A stretch of DNA of 32,577 nucleotides from an uncultured Treponema sp. (GCA_910584475.1 CAJUBD010000027.1:1-32577), one strand, 5' to 3'. Numbered from the stretch's first letter, positions 1 through 9,013 are shown. Numbers and translations: made by a program. Notes: generated by a model not told the origin, from the letters alone.

Positions 1-2
1 TT

Positions 3-131
3 ATACACCTTATTAGCTTTCCTGTTTTAGTCCAAGTTGCGGTTAGGCATTACAAAATAAAAGCCGTGAACAAAATCTATTCAGGAATCGAAACTCCTGA
101 CGATTTGTACAAGGCATTGATGCGTTGCTGA
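3..131 (+). CDS. C-terminal tail of an unknown protein (partial, 5' end outside window)
   Basis: The frame is open from the first complete codon at base 3 to a TGA at 129-131, giving about 42 residues that end in DDLYKALMRC. I do not recognise the family. Favouring a real gene end are the open frame up to the window edge and an acidic/hydrophobic composition that looks like a normal C-terminus. Against it is the short length, because a 42-codon open frame can occur by chance. It lies on the same strand as the histidine kinase, with about 100 bases between them. Confidence 0.3.
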   Translation: MHLISFPVLVQVAVRHYKIKAVNKIYSGIETPDDLYKALMRC

Positions 132-234
132 ACGCGCGAAACTTACACGGAACAACTTCGCAACAAATATGGATAGAAATATATAAGGAGTCGGTGTTAC
201 ACGGCTTTGGAGAGCCGATGCCATGGAGATTATT

Positions 235-3200
235 ATGAAACAATCACAAACATCAAAATCGCTCAAACTGATATGGGAAATTTGTTATGCCCTGCTGATG
301 ATTGTCGCGGTCATCATCCTGTTCTTTTGGTACGCGACGCAAAACAGTCGCCGAATGATTGAGCGCAACAAGATGTATGCCGCGGACTCCGCGCGTCTCA
401 AGGCCGCCCAGATTGACGATGAGCTGAACAACGCGCTCCTACGAATCCGCACCTATTCATACTTAATCGGGGATGGGCTTACTTCTCCTCAAATAACGAC
501 GGGGCTGCTTGCGAAGGTGGAAAGTATGGTTGTGTTCGACGCCATGATATACACCGATGCCAATGGAGTGGACTACGCCTCCGATGGACGTACCGCCGAT
601 GTCTCCAAGCGCGATTTCTACATCAATGGAATTGATGGAAAAACAGGAATAGATATAATCTTCGACCCTTACTTTTTCAATGAAGCGATGGTGAGCTTTT
701 ACACCCCGCTTCAATACAATGGACGGACAATCGGTGTGTTGCGCGGCGTGTACCTTGCCGAGGAATACCTAAAGACACTGCTTGAGACAACTTATTTTGG
801 AGAATACTCCGATGTGTTTTTGTGCGAGCCAAATGGGCAGGTCATCGCAAGCTCGAACGGAAACTCGTACAGCGGACATCTGCTTGACTCGCTCGTGGAC
901 GACAACATCATCGACGCACAAACGGCGGAGGGTGCGCGGCAGGTGTTTGCGGAGGACGGAAGCGGTTCATTCGCATGCACGGACAGCAAGTCGGACAATC
1001 TTTGTGTCACCTATCTTCCCACAAATGATTTCGTGCTGGTGCAGACATTCCCCAAAAGCATAACGCAGCGGATGATTCGCGAGGAGAACGCCGTTGGCAT
1101 TCAGTTGGAGTCGGCTCTCATCGTGCTGTTCATCATCTATATTGTCACACTCATTGTCCGCGCCGCCAATGAGAAAAGGCGCCTTGAGGCGGAAAACAAG
1201 GACATGGGCTATGTCATTGGCGGAATGAATACGCTTTTCACACGATTCGCCGTGGCGGACTTGAAGGCGGGAACATACCGCTATCTTGCGGGAACAGCGC
1301 CGGAGGACGGAAAAAGCGTGGACAATGGCGACTACAGTGCGCTTGTAGACTACTTTTGCGATGCGCTTGCCGATCAGGGCGAGCGTGAGCAGTTCCGTGA
1401 CGCAATCTCTCAGGAGGCGCTCCTTGCAAAGTTCAGGGAACATTCCGATATCCGTCTTGAATGTCGTGTGAAGGGAGGTGAGTGGAGCCATGTCAATATA
1501 ATCTGCCTTGAACGCGACAAGAACGGAGGGGCGATAAAAGTGCTGTTCGCGCGGCAGAACATCACCGAGACGAAGGAAAAGGAGCTCAAAATTCAGGCGG
1601 AAATGGCGAACTCCAACCGCAAGGAGCGGCAGTACCGCATTGCCATCATGTCGGGCGCGTTCAGCACATTTGAATTCAATGTGTCGAAGGATTTGATTGA
1701 AAACGATATCGTGCGTATCCTTGACGATGGAACGCCCATTTCGCTTTTGGAAAAATCAGGACTTTCCGCGCCGTGCAAGGCATCCGAATGCTTTGAAAAA
1801 TGGAGACAGTTCGTCCTTGAGGAGTCACAGGAAACCTTTGTCAAGATGGTCAACATCGAATTCCTCAAAGAACACTTCGAGCAAGGAGAGGCGGAGGTGG
1901 ATGTCGATTATTGGGCGAAATCCGACAGCGAGGGCGGCCAGATGTGCGTGCGCCAGTCGTTTATCATGACAAGGAACGATGACGGCGACATCGTTGCGAT
2001 GGTCATTTCGCGTGACATAACAGAACAGATGAAAAAACAGCGCGAGCAGACGCAGGCATTGCAGGACGCGCTTATGCAGGCGCAGCACGCGAACAACGCC
2101 AAGACGACATTCCTTTCAAATATGAGCCATGACATCCGCACGCCTATGAACGCCATCATCGGCTTCACGACGATTGCGGCAAGCCACATGGACAACAAGG
2201 AGCAGGTCAAGGACTGCCTTCAGAAAGTGCTTTCGTCAAGCAACCATCTTCTGAGCCTCATCAACGACATCCTCGACATGAGCCGCATCGAAAGCGGCAA
2301 GGTGCAGATAAAGGAGCAGGAGTGCAACATTTCCGAAATGATGCACAGCCTCGTGAACATCATCCAGCCGCAGGTAAAGGCGAAGCAGCTCGAACTGTTC
2401 ATCGACACGTTTGAGGTCGTCAATGAGGATGTCATAGCCGACTCCCTCAAGATAAACCAAGTGTTCATCAACCTCCTGAGCAACGCGGTCAAGTATACGC
2501 CGGCGGGTGGTAGCATTTCCTTCAGAATCATGCAGAAGACAACATTCCGCCATGGCTGGGGCGACTACACATTCATCGTCAAGGACAACGGCATTGGAAT
2601 GTCCGAGGAATTCATCAAGCACATTTTCGAGCCGTTTGAGCGAGAGTCCACCGTCACGCAGTCGGGGATTCAAGGAACTGGACTTGGCATGGCGATTACA
2701 AAGAACATCGTGGAAATGATGAACGGCACGATTTCCGTGGAAAGCGAGCAAGGAAAGGGAAGCGTGTTCACCGTGGAGCTTTCACTGCGCCTTCAGGATG
2801 TGAAGAGGAATGCCGAGCAGTTAAAGGAGCTTGACGGTCTGCGCTCGCTTGTTGTGGACGATGACATGGATGTATGCGATAGTGTGAGCAAGATGCTCAA
2901 GCAGTTGGGAATGCGCGCTGAATGGACAACATCCGGACGGGAGGCCGCGTACCGTGCAAAGGCGGCGCACGATGAAGGGGACTCGTACCACACATACATC
3001 ATCGACTGGCAGATGCCCGAAATGAACGGCATTGAGACCGCGCGAAAAATTAGGAGTTCCGTGGGGGACGAAGCGCCTATCATTGTGCTTACTGCATACG
3101 ACTGGACGGACATTGAGGAGGAGGCCCGCTCTGTGGGTGTCACCGCGTTCTGCGCGAAGCCGCTCTTTATGTCTGACCTCAAGGCAGCGTTGCTTGCCGC

Positions 3201-3645
3201 GAACAACCTTTCCGAAAAGGAGGAGGAAAAAAGTGCGTCATGGACACTCGAGGACTTCAGCGGAAAGCGGGTTCTGCTTGTGGATGATGTTGACTTGAAC
3301 CGAGAGATTGCCCAGATTATTCTTGAGGAGGCGGGCTTTGTCGTGGAAACCGCTCCCGATGGCACTGATGCGGTGACCATGGTGGAAAAATCTGATGAAG
3401 GCTACTACGACGCAATCTTGATGGATGTGCAGATGCCGATTATGGACGGATACGAGGCGACACGCACGATTCGCAATATGCCGCGTTCGGATGTGAAGAC
3501 TATGCCGATTATCGCCATGACCGCGAACACAATGGACGAGGACAAGGAAGCCGCGCTCAAGAACGGCATGAGCGACCACATCGCAAAGCCGCTCGACATC
3601 GACATGTTCATCTCTGTGTTGAAAAAGTTCTTGAGGGGGCGTTGA
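235..3645 (+). CDS. Hybrid sensor histidine kinase, Cache sensor plus two receiver domains
   Basis: This is a membrane-bound hybrid kinase of 1136 residues. A transmembrane helix at about 13-33 is followed by a Cache-like periplasmic sensor to about 290 and a second helix at about 293-311. Two PAS-like cytoplasmic regions come next. The H-box is NMSHDIRTPMNAIIGF with the phospho-accepting His at 632, followed by HATPase boxes DNGIGM, FEPFER and GTGLGMAI. Two receiver domains close the protein, with phospho-acceptor Asp924 (IIDWQMPEMNG) and Asp1064 (ILMDVQMPIMDG), each with its acidic pair and conserved Lys. I chose ATG 235 because GGAGA lies 6 bases upstream; an in-frame ATG at 223 would sit on that site. 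No Hpt or output regulator is nearby, so the phosphorelay must finish elsewhere. The ligand is unknown. Confidence 0.93.
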   Translation: MKQSQTSKSLKLIWEICYALLMIVAVIILFFWYATQNSRRMIERNKMYAADSARLKAAQIDDELNNALLRIRTYSYLIGDGLTSPQITTGLLAKVESMVVFDAMIYTDANGVDYASDGRTADVSKRDFYINGIDGKTGIDIIFDPYFFNEAMVSFYTPLQYNGRTIGVLRGVYLAEEYLKTLLETTYFGEYSDVFLCEPNGQVIASSNGNSYSGHLLDSLVDDNIIDAQTAEGARQVFAEDGSGSFACTDSKSDNLCVTYLPTNDFVLVQTFPKSITQRMIREENAVGIQLESALIVLFIIYIVTLIVRAANEKRRLEAENKDMGYVIGGMNTLFTRFAVADLKAGTYRYLAGTAPEDGKSVDNGDYSALVDYFCDALADQGEREQFRDAISQEALLAKFREHSDIRLECRVKGGEWSHVNIICLERDKNGGAIKVLFARQNITETKEKELKIQAEMANSNRKERQYRIAIMSGAFSTFEFNVSKDLIENDIVRILDDGTPISLLEKSGLSAPCKASECFEKWRQFVLEESQETFVKMVNIEFLKEHFEQGEAEVDVDYWAKSDSEGGQMCVRQSFIMTRNDDGDIVAMVISRDITEQMKKQREQTQALQDALMQAQHANNAKTTFLSNMSHDIRTPMNAIIGFTTIAASHMDNKEQVKDCLQKVLSSSNHLLSLINDILDMSRIESGKVQIKEQECNISEMMHSLVNIIQPQVKAKQLELFIDTFEVVNEDVIADSLKINQVFINLLSNAVKYTPAGGSISFRIMQKTTFRHGWGDYTFIVKDNGIGMSEEFIKHIFEPFERESTVTQSGIQGTGLGMAITKNIVEMMNGTISVESEQGKGSVFTVELSLRLQDVKRNAEQLKELDGLRSLVVDDDMDVCDSVSKMLKQLGMRAEWTTSGREAAYRAKAAHDEGDSYHTYIIDWQMPEMNGIETARKIRSSVGDEAPIIVLTAYDWTDIEEEARSVGVTAFCAKPLFMSDLKAALLAANNLSEKEEEKSASWTLEDFSGKRVLLVDDVDLNREIAQIILEEAGFVVETAPDGTDAVTMVEKSDEGYYDAILMDVQMPIMDGYEATRTIRNMPRSDVKTMPIIAMTANTMDEDKEAALKNGMSDHIAKPLDIDMFISVLKKFLRGR

Positions 3646-3676
3646 TTCATCTCCTTCAAAACGCGGGTGAGTCAAC
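3641..3676. terminator. Inverted repeat across the histidine kinase stop codon
   Basis: GTTGATTCA (3641-3649) pairs with TGAGTCAAC (3668-3676), nine pairs with one G-T wobble and an 18-base loop. It overlaps the TGA stop and is followed by a G-rich stretch, not a T-tract. It could slow transcription or protect the 3' end, but it is not a textbook Rho-independent terminator. Confidence 0.3.
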
Positions 3677-3805
3677 GGCGGGGGCTTTTGGCACTTCTCC
3701 GCAAGGCATTCACATAGTAGTCGCGGGAATTTAACAAAGCATCGTCCTGCCGAAATCCTTCGGTGTGCATCATGCGATTCGCCCCGTCAATTGTGAAAGC
3801 AGTCC

Positions 3806-3824
3806 CATCGGGAACCGTCCGATG
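3806..3824 (-). terminator. Stem-loop directly after panD
   Basis: CATCGG (3806-3811) and CCGATG (3819-3824) form a six-pair stem with a 7-base loop, adjacent to the panD stop codon on the minus strand. There is no U-tract behind it, so termination is only a possibility. Nothing else is recognisable in the stretch 3677-3805. Confidence 0.3.
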
Positions 3825-4169
3825 CTATTCCTTCGGACAGTTCTTATCGTCAAGCAGGATGACGGTGGGATTCCAGCTGTTGGCGGCATCTTCTTCAATC
3901 CATGTGTAGGTGACGATAATCACCTTGTCGCCACGCGCACATAGGCGGGCGGCCGCGCCATTCATGCAGATTTCGCCCGCCCCGCCGGGAATGATGTAGG
4001 TGGAAAGCCGCGCGCCATTGTTCACATTGAGCACATCGACCTTTTCAAATGGGTGCATTCCCGCCGCCCGCAGGAGTGTCCTGTCGATTGTGATGGAGCC
4101 TTCGTATTCAAGGTTCGAGTCCGTGACCGTCGCCCGGTGGAGCTTTGCTTTCAGCACTTCAATTTTCAT
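3825..4169 (-). CDS. panD: Aspartate 1-decarboxylase precursor
   Basis: PanD converts L-aspartate to beta-alanine, which PanC joins to pantoate. The 114-residue protein has the typical start (MKIEVLKAKLHRATVT) and the self-cleavage site EYEGSITID. Cleavage falls between Gly24 and Ser25, and Ser25 becomes the pyruvoyl cofactor. Length and the conserved ARL...NGAAARL core match the family. It is the last gene of the pantothenate/CoA operon, 15 bases after coaX. Confidence 0.96.
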   Translation of the reverse strand: MKIEVLKAKLHRATVTDSNLEYEGSITIDRTLLRAAGMHPFEKVDVLNVNNGARLSTYIIPGGAGEICMNGAAARLCARGDKVIIVTYTWIEEDAANSWNPTVILLDDKNCPKE

Positions 4170-4184
4170 AGAGACCTCGCTTTT

Positions 4185-4955
4185 TTATCGGTTGTTTTCC
4201 AGCGCGGTCTTGACGCCGAGCAGCACCAGTTCGGGAATCACTTCGCCGAAGATGCCGCAGTCCGCGAAAAGCCGCGCGAATCCGCCAGTCGCCACGACGA
4301 ACGGCTTTTCCCCGTGGAATATTTCGTCCCCAATGCGCGCGCAGAATTCCTTGATGGAGCCGATTGTTCCGTAGTAGATGCCTGACTGGATTGCCTCGAT
4401 TGTTGACGCGCCGCAGATTTTTTCCGCGCGTACAATTTCCACCTGTGGCAATTTTGCCGTTCCGCTTGCAAGCGCACCCACCGAGATTTTCAGTCCCGGA
4501 AGGATTGCGCCGCCAAGATATTCTCGGCTCTTTGTCACCACATCAATTGTCGTGGCGGTTCCCATGTCTATAATAATGAGATTACAATCTGGATACCGAG
4601 AGAGTGCGCCGAGCGCCGCCGCGATTCTGTCCGCGCCAATTTCCTTTGGATTCGCGTACTTGAGTTTCAGCCGGGTGCGGATTCCCGCCTGTATGAACAG
4701 CGCCTCCGTTCCAAAATACTTTGTGAATGTGTTCGCAAGCGAATGGTTGATTGACGGCACAACGCTACAGCAGGCGATTTCCGTCACATCGGCGGGGTCG
4801 AAGCCGTTCTCCCGAAGCACCGCACGCAGGAAGATGCCGAATTCATCGGAGCTGACACCAGGATTCGTCATGCGGCGGAATTGCAGCGCGAGTTTTTCTC
4901 CGTTGAACAGTCCGCCTTGTATTGTTGTGTTCCCAACATCAATTGCAAGAATCAT
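4185..4955 (-). CDS. coaX: Type III pantothenate kinase
   Basis: CoaX phosphorylates pantothenate, the first committed step to CoA. Type III kinases need a monovalent cation and are known to escape CoA feedback inhibition. The 256-residue protein opens with MILAIDVGNTT (phosphate-1 motif), has GADRIAA in the middle and IIDMGTATTIDVV (phosphate-2/adenosine motifs), as in the acetate-kinase/Hsp70 fold. The frame extends 87 codons further upstream, but that part lies inside coaB. ATG 4955 is preceded by GGGAG and overlaps the coaB stop by four bases (ATGA), so translational coupling is likely. Confidence 0.95.
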   Translation of the reverse strand: MILAIDVGNTTIQGGLFNGEKLALQFRRMTNPGVSSDEFGIFLRAVLRENGFDPADVTEIACCSVVPSINHSLANTFTKYFGTEALFIQAGIRTRLKLKYANPKEIGADRIAAALGALSRYPDCNLIIIDMGTATTIDVVTKSREYLGGAILPGLKISVGALASGTAKLPQVEIVRAEKICGASTIEAIQSGIYYGTIGSIKEFCARIGDEIFHGEKPFVVATGGFARLFADCGIFGEVIPELVLLGVKTALENNR

Positions 4956-5641
4956 CGCTTTCTCCCATAAAAAGTCACGAGCAGCGATTCCAATGCCGCC
5001 GCTAGTTCCTCGAGTGTCGCGCAGTGAGTTGTACGACCGTCCGCATGGTGGAGCGTTGAGGGATGGGCATCCCCGCTGATTTCCGACAGGTCGTTTGAGA
5101 CAACGGCATTGGGCGCGCTTGTACGGAACAACTTCCCGACCGCCTCCTCCCGCTCCTGCCGGGCGGCTCCCGATGTGAGCTTGAATGCGACGATTGTTGC
5201 CGTTCCGCCCGTCCATTCCCTCAAAGAGCCGAGCAGCTTTGGATTTCGTTTCATGCGGATTGTAAGATTGCTGTCCGACGGCAGCTTGAGGATTTCGCCC
5301 GGCGCGAATGTCTTGCCGTCAATTTCCACGGTCGCAGGCGAATAGTCGCTGACCGCCGCCGCGTGAACCACTGCATTGTATCCGCCGCTCCTGCATTCCG
5401 TCACCAGCGCCGCCCGAAGCTCCGCAAATGTCTTGTAGCGCAGGAGGGTGAGCGTTCCGCTGGAGTTTTTGGGTATGGACGGAACTACTGCGCGATGCGC
5501 CATCAGTGCGGTGACATCATGCCCCCGCCCTAGAAAGTATTCCGCCAGGAATGACGCTGTGCGCCCGGTTGAAATATTGCAGATGCTCCTCACGCTGTCA
5601 ATCGGCTCTTCCGTGCCACCGCCAGTAATCAGAATCTTCAT
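4952..5641 (-). CDS. coaB: Phosphopantothenate-cysteine ligase, stand-alone (type II CoaB)
   Basis: CoaB joins 4'-phosphopantothenate to cysteine using a nucleoside triphosphate. The 229-residue protein begins MKILITGGGTEEPIDSVRSI, followed by the STGRTASFLAEYF dinucleotide-binding-like region. It has AVSDYSPA in the middle and VVSNDLSEISGD near the substrate site. Most bacteria fuse this domain behind CoaC. Here the two activities are separate genes overlapping by four bases, as in the split arrangement of streptococci and enterococci. The C-terminus overlaps coaX, also by ATGA. Confidence 0.92.
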   Translation of the reverse strand: MKILITGGGTEEPIDSVRSICNISTGRTASFLAEYFLGRGHDVTALMAHRAVVPSIPKNSSGTLTLLRYKTFAELRAALVTECRSGGYNAVVHAAAVSDYSPATVEIDGKTFAPGEILKLPSDSNLTIRMKRNPKLLGSLREWTGGTATIVAFKLTSGAARQEREEAVGKLFRTSAPNAVVSNDLSEISGDAHPSTLHHADGRTTHCATLEELAAALESLLVTFYGRKR

Positions 5642-6210
5642 CGGTCTTCCGGCGTGAGCGTCGCCTCAATCGCTGTGAGCGCATCCTCCGGCTCCATGAG
5701 CCGTCCCTCTCCAGTCGAGCCGCACGCCATGCGTCCTTCTCCGCATTCAAGGATAGTTGCACCCCAGCCGCTTAAGATTTCCAGCGATTGGCGCACCGCG
5801 GGATGGGCGAACATCATACTGTTCATCGCCGGCGCAATCAAAAGCGGCCGCGCGAAGTTGTTCGCGAGACAGACGGCTCCAAACAAGTCGTCACAACGCC
5901 CCGCCGCAAGCCGGTTGATACAGTCCGCACTTGCTGGATACGCAATAATGACATCCGCCCAGTTCTGTGCGAGCGCGATATGCGGAATCAGCTCTTCGTC
6001 ATCAAACATGCTGGTGCGAAGCCGTGTGTGGCTTAAGCCCTCGAACGACGCGCGCCCCACAAACCGAAGCGCATTCTCCGACGCAATGACAGTTACGGCA
6101 TGCCCGCGCTTTTTCAGCAGGCTGATGAGTGCGCACGCTTTGTAGCATGAAATGGAGCCGCTTACATACAGCAGGATGTTTTTGCCGCGCAGTTGTTCCT
6201 TATTCTCCAT
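5638..6210 (-). CDS. coaC: Phosphopantothenoylcysteine decarboxylase, stand-alone
   Basis: CoaC is an FMN enzyme of the HFCD family that decarboxylates phosphopantothenoylcysteine to phosphopantetheine. Visible signatures are GSISCYKA for flavin phosphate binding, the catalytic-type His77 in LIPHIALA, the PAMN motif at 127-130, and the ACGSTGEGR substrate-clamp segment with Cys163. At 190 residues it has the size of the single-domain enzyme. It lies between panC (49 bases upstream) and coaB (four-base overlap). Confidence 0.93.
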   Translation of the reverse strand: MENKEQLRGKNILLYVSGSISCYKACALISLLKKRGHAVTVIASENALRFVGRASFEGLSHTRLRTSMFDDEELIPHIALAQNWADVIIAYPASADCINRLAAGRCDDLFGAVCLANNFARPLLIAPAMNSMMFAHPAVRQSLEILSGWGATILECGEGRMACGSTGEGRLMEPEDALTAIEATLTPEDR

Positions 6211-6259
6211 GGATATTCCACCTTTTTTTTATATCGATATAGATTACATTGTTCCTGGT

Positions 6260-7015
6260 TTACAACCGCACATTGTCGATGAGGCGCACGCCTTCTAGAA
6301 ATACCGCGCCGTATAGCCGCCCGTTATGTTCCGACACATAGTCCACAATGAACCCCGCCGCCTCAAGACGCTTCTTCTTCTCCTCCACCAAGCTATCCGC
6401 CGCAAGAATCTGATGGAATTGCGCCGCGGTTCTGCGCCCCGCTTCAGACAACCGTCTGTTCCGCGAGCTTATGGCAAGTCCGTTCTCCTCGCGGACAATC
6501 GGGCAGGGGATGATTTCAACATCGAGGAAAAACGCTTCCGCCATGCCACGAAGGAGCGTGTACTGTTGGAAGTCCTTTTCTCCGAAATACGCCTTTGCCG
6601 GGCGGATGATGTTCAGGAGCTTCATGACAACAGTAAGCACGCCGTCAAAATGTCCCGGTCGCGTCGCGCCACACAGCGTCCTGCTGAAGTCCGTTTCAAT
6701 GACCTTGTAGCGGTAGCCGTCCGGGTACATTTCGGCGTAGTCCGGCGCGAACAGGAAGTCCACGCTCTCCGCCTCTAGAAGCGCCGCGTCCTCTGAAAAG
6801 TCAGCAGGGTATGTCTCAAAGTCCTTTTTGTCGTTGAACTGCGTGGGGTTCAAGTAGACGCTGACTACGGTGATGTCATTCTCCGCCTTGGCGCGTCGCA
6901 CGAGCGAGAGGTGTCCCTGATGAAGTCCGCCCATTGTCGGCACGAACCCGATTGTCCGCCCTGCGTTCCTCCGCGCGACCTCCCTCCATTCTGAAACAGT
7001 CCGTATAATGTTCAT
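6260..7015 (-). CDS. panC: Pantoate--beta-alanine ligase (pantothenate synthetase)
   Basis: PanC makes pantothenate from pantoate, beta-alanine and ATP through a pantoyl-adenylate. Visible signatures are the nucleotidyltransferase HIGH-like motif PTMGGLHQGH (26-35), the YLNPTQF segment, GHFDGVLTVV, YFGEKDFQQ and the KMSKS-like AISSRNRRL. At 251 residues it is roughly 30 shorter than typical PanC. The missing part is in the small C-terminal lid, where the protein drops to about 80 residues after SSRNRRL; the catalytic core is complete. The gene starts 18 bases after the panB stop. Confidence 0.95.
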   Translation of the reverse strand: MNIIRTVSEWREVARRNAGRTIGFVPTMGGLHQGHLSLVRRAKAENDITVVSVYLNPTQFNDKKDFETYPADFSEDAALLEAESVDFLFAPDYAEMYPDGYRYKVIETDFSRTLCGATRPGHFDGVLTVVMKLLNIIRPAKAYFGEKDFQQYTLLRGMAEAFFLDVEIIPCPIVREENGLAISSRNRRLSEAGRRTAAQFHQILAADSLVEEKKKRLEAAGFIVDYVSEHNGRLYGAVFLEGVRLIDNVRL

Positions 7016-7033
7016 GATTCTCTTCCTTGTGTT

Positions 7034-7810
7034 TTATGAACGCGGTCGGGGGAACGCGCCCGACTGCACTTCTGCGGCGTACTGGTTCAGCGCACCAGCG
7101 ATGAGCGCCTCGCCATCCAGATATTTTTTTACAAACCGCGGACAAAATCCCGACATTCCGAGCATGTCTTGCAAAACAAGCACCTGTCCGTCCGTCTGGT
7201 TTCCCGCGCCGATGCCGATTGTCGCGACATCAAGGCTGCGCGTGATTTCTCCGGCGAGCGCTTCTGGAATGCATTCCAAAAGGACAGCGAAACAGCCGCA
7301 TTGCTCCGAGAGCAGCGCCTCTTCCTTTATTTTCTGCGCGGCATCCTCCGTCTTTCCTTGCATCTTGTGTCCGCCGAGACTGTTGTAGAACTGCGGCGTC
7401 AGTCCGAGGTGCGCCATGACCGGGATTCCCGACTGCACAAGGTGGCGTAGCGTGTCCTCCTGTCCAAATGTCCCTTCGATTTTGACGGCGTTCGCTCCGG
7501 CCCGAAGGAGCGCCCCCGCGCATTCCACGGCGTGCGCGGTTCCCTTTCGCGTGGAAAGGAACGGCATGTCCGCAACGATAAATTTGTCGGGGGCGCCTGC
7601 CCGCACCGCCTTTGTGTGCATGGTCATCATGTCCATGGTCGCCGGAATTGTCGTCTTTTCACCGTGCATGACCATGGCGCAGCTGTCGCCGATGAGAATG
7701 CAGTCAATGGCACTTGCGTTTACAATGCGCGCGAATGTCGCATCATAGCAGGTGATCATTGAAATGTTTTTGTTGTCTTTTTTTTGTGCTGAAAAATCCA
7801 ACGTCGTCAT
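7034..7810 (-). CDS. panB: 3-methyl-2-oxobutanoate hydroxymethyltransferase
   Basis: PanB transfers a one-carbon unit from 5,10-methylene-THF to alpha-ketoisovalerate, giving ketopantoate. The 258-residue protein shows MITCYDATFARI, the metal-binding region IGDSCAMVMHG, VADMPFLS, GANAVKIEG and IPVMAHLGLTPQ, all in family order. ATG 7810 has AGGAGG nine bases upstream; an in-frame ATG 20 codons earlier lies on the wrong side of that site. It heads the operon. Ketopantoate reductase (panE or ilvC), the next pathway step, is not in the window. Confidence 0.95.
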   Translation of the reverse strand: MTTLDFSAQKKDNKNISMITCYDATFARIVNASAIDCILIGDSCAMVMHGEKTTIPATMDMMTMHTKAVRAGAPDKFIVADMPFLSTRKGTAHAVECAGALLRAGANAVKIEGTFGQEDTLRHLVQSGIPVMAHLGLTPQFYNSLGGHKMQGKTEDAAQKIKEEALLSEQCGCFAVLLECIPEALAGEITRSLDVATIGIGAGNQTDGQVLVLQDMLGMSGFCPRFVKKYLDGEALIAGALNQYAAEVQSGAFPRPRS

Positions 7811-7918
7811 AGTACCTGTCCTCCTGTGGATCAAGTCTTGTCCTGTTGAAAATATGTTTTGTCTCTGCAATAAATGAATGTGCCGATCAATGTTCCAACG
7901 GAATCACTGTCACCGCCC

Positions 7919-7947
7919 ATTTTATCTCATTTTCTTGAAAATATCAA
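7919..7947 (-). promoter_or_regulatory. Sigma-70-like promoter of the panB operon
   Basis: On the minus strand, TTGATA (7947-7942) and TAAAAT (7924-7919) are 17 bases apart. Transcription from about 7912 would leave a 5' leader near 100 bases before panB. The -35 box overlaps the stop codon of the upstream acyltransferase gene. I see no recognisable riboswitch in the leader. Confidence 0.6.
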
Positions 7948-8915
7948 GACGCGGTTGCAAGAGTTTCGAGAATGCTTAATTCGTTCGCGTGAGCGACATA
8001 TAGATAGTCCGTCACTGAAAATGCCCTGCCACATTCTTCGATGCGCGCGGAAAATTTCAGCATAACGATGCAGCTTGCAAAAACCATAAGCCAGTACGCC
8101 GATGAATATTCGCCGAAATGCAACTCAGTCACAAGCCAAATCGCAAGGCACTGAGGAATCAATATGCGCCACTGTATTCTGTCGGCAATCTTGAACAAGG
8201 GAATGTCATATTCCGCCCAAAAACAACCGAGCGTGTAATAAAACAACGCCTGTTCCGCCACAAAGAGCGGTCTCACATCACAAACATAGAAAAATGAAAT
8301 AAAAAGCAACATGCAGACAGGAAAAGTGCGCACACAATGCCGAATAAGAGGCGAAACGAGAATCAGAAGGAAAAGATCACGCACAAACCACATCTGACCG
8401 AGATAGCCGCCAAATGTCCTCCCGGAAGTCATATCATCATAGCCGAAGAACGCATGAAGCCAGTCCATTGCCGTCCATTCAAATTGCGGAATCACATCAG
8501 GATGAAAAAGTAAGCGGGGAACAAGGCGCGATGCGGCAAACTTCATACCCACATAAAGCGCAATGTTCAACGCCGTCCACAGAAAAAACGGCAGCACGAG
8601 CGTGCGCAGCTTCTTTTTAATCAACATTCCGAAAGGCTCATTCTTTTTGAACTGCAAATAAGCCGCGAACAAAAAGAACAGCGGCACGGCACACCGCGCG
8701 ATTCCTTCGGAAACAAACAGTTGAATCCACTTTCCCACTTCACTTTGATTGAACACAATCTGCACTCCGCTTTTTTCGAGCGTTTCTGCCGGGTTCTCCG
8801 CTGTAAAATTATTGTGTATAAACACAACCAACACTGCCAGCAAGAACCGCAGCGATGTAATCCTGCGCGATGTTTGCATGTCAATCGAACTGATTTTTTT
8901 ATTTTGACAATCCAT
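7944..8915 (-). CDS. Acyltransferase family 3 membrane protein
   Basis: This 323-residue multi-pass membrane protein belongs to the acyltransferase-3 group (OafA/WecH-like), whose members acylate surface sugars and other cell-envelope substrates. The N-terminal helix SLRFLLAVLVVFIHNNF carries the conserved Arg and the family His. About eight to ten hydrophobic helices follow, for example VLPFFLWTALNIALYV and LFLLILVSPLIRH. A second possible start is Met13. It is transcribed away from the XRE gene through a shared palindrome-rich region, so that regulator probably controls it. The acceptor is unknown. Confidence 0.82.
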   Translation of the reverse strand: MDCQNKKISSIDMQTSRRITSLRFLLAVLVVFIHNNFTAENPAETLEKSGVQIVFNQSEVGKWIQLFVSEGIARCAVPLFFLFAAYLQFKKNEPFGMLIKKKLRTLVLPFFLWTALNIALYVGMKFAASRLVPRLLFHPDVIPQFEWTAMDWLHAFFGYDDMTSGRTFGGYLGQMWFVRDLFLLILVSPLIRHCVRTFPVCMLLFISFFYVCDVRPLFVAEQALFYYTLGCFWAEYDIPLFKIADRIQWRILIPQCLAIWLVTELHFGEYSSAYWLMVFASCIVMLKFSARIEECGRAFSVTDYLYVAHANELSILETLATAS

Positions 8916-8933
8916 GTCAATACCCTACCTTTC

Positions 8934-9013
8934 ACTATAGTTATTTAATGATACTATAGTAATATTAAATAACCATAGTAGCAAAACATCGGAAAATATT
9001 CAACTACAGTAGT
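8934..9013. promoter_or_regulatory. Cluster of ACTATAGT-type palindromes between divergent genes
   Basis: Perfect palindromes ACTATAGT occur at 8934-8941 and 8953-8960, a one-mismatch copy ACCATAGT at 8972-8979, and an extended form ACTACAGTAGT at 9003-9013. The first three are exactly 19 bases apart. Arms 8935-8949 and 8964-8978 also form a larger 15-base inverted repeat with one mismatch. Its position between an XRE gene and a divergent acyltransferase suggests operators for that XRE protein. Confidence 0.6.

Noticed and set aside
4956..5216. N-terminal extension of coaX to an upstream ATG at 5216
   Set aside because: It lies inside coaB in another frame, is unlike the family, and the true start has GGGAG and an ATGA overlap.
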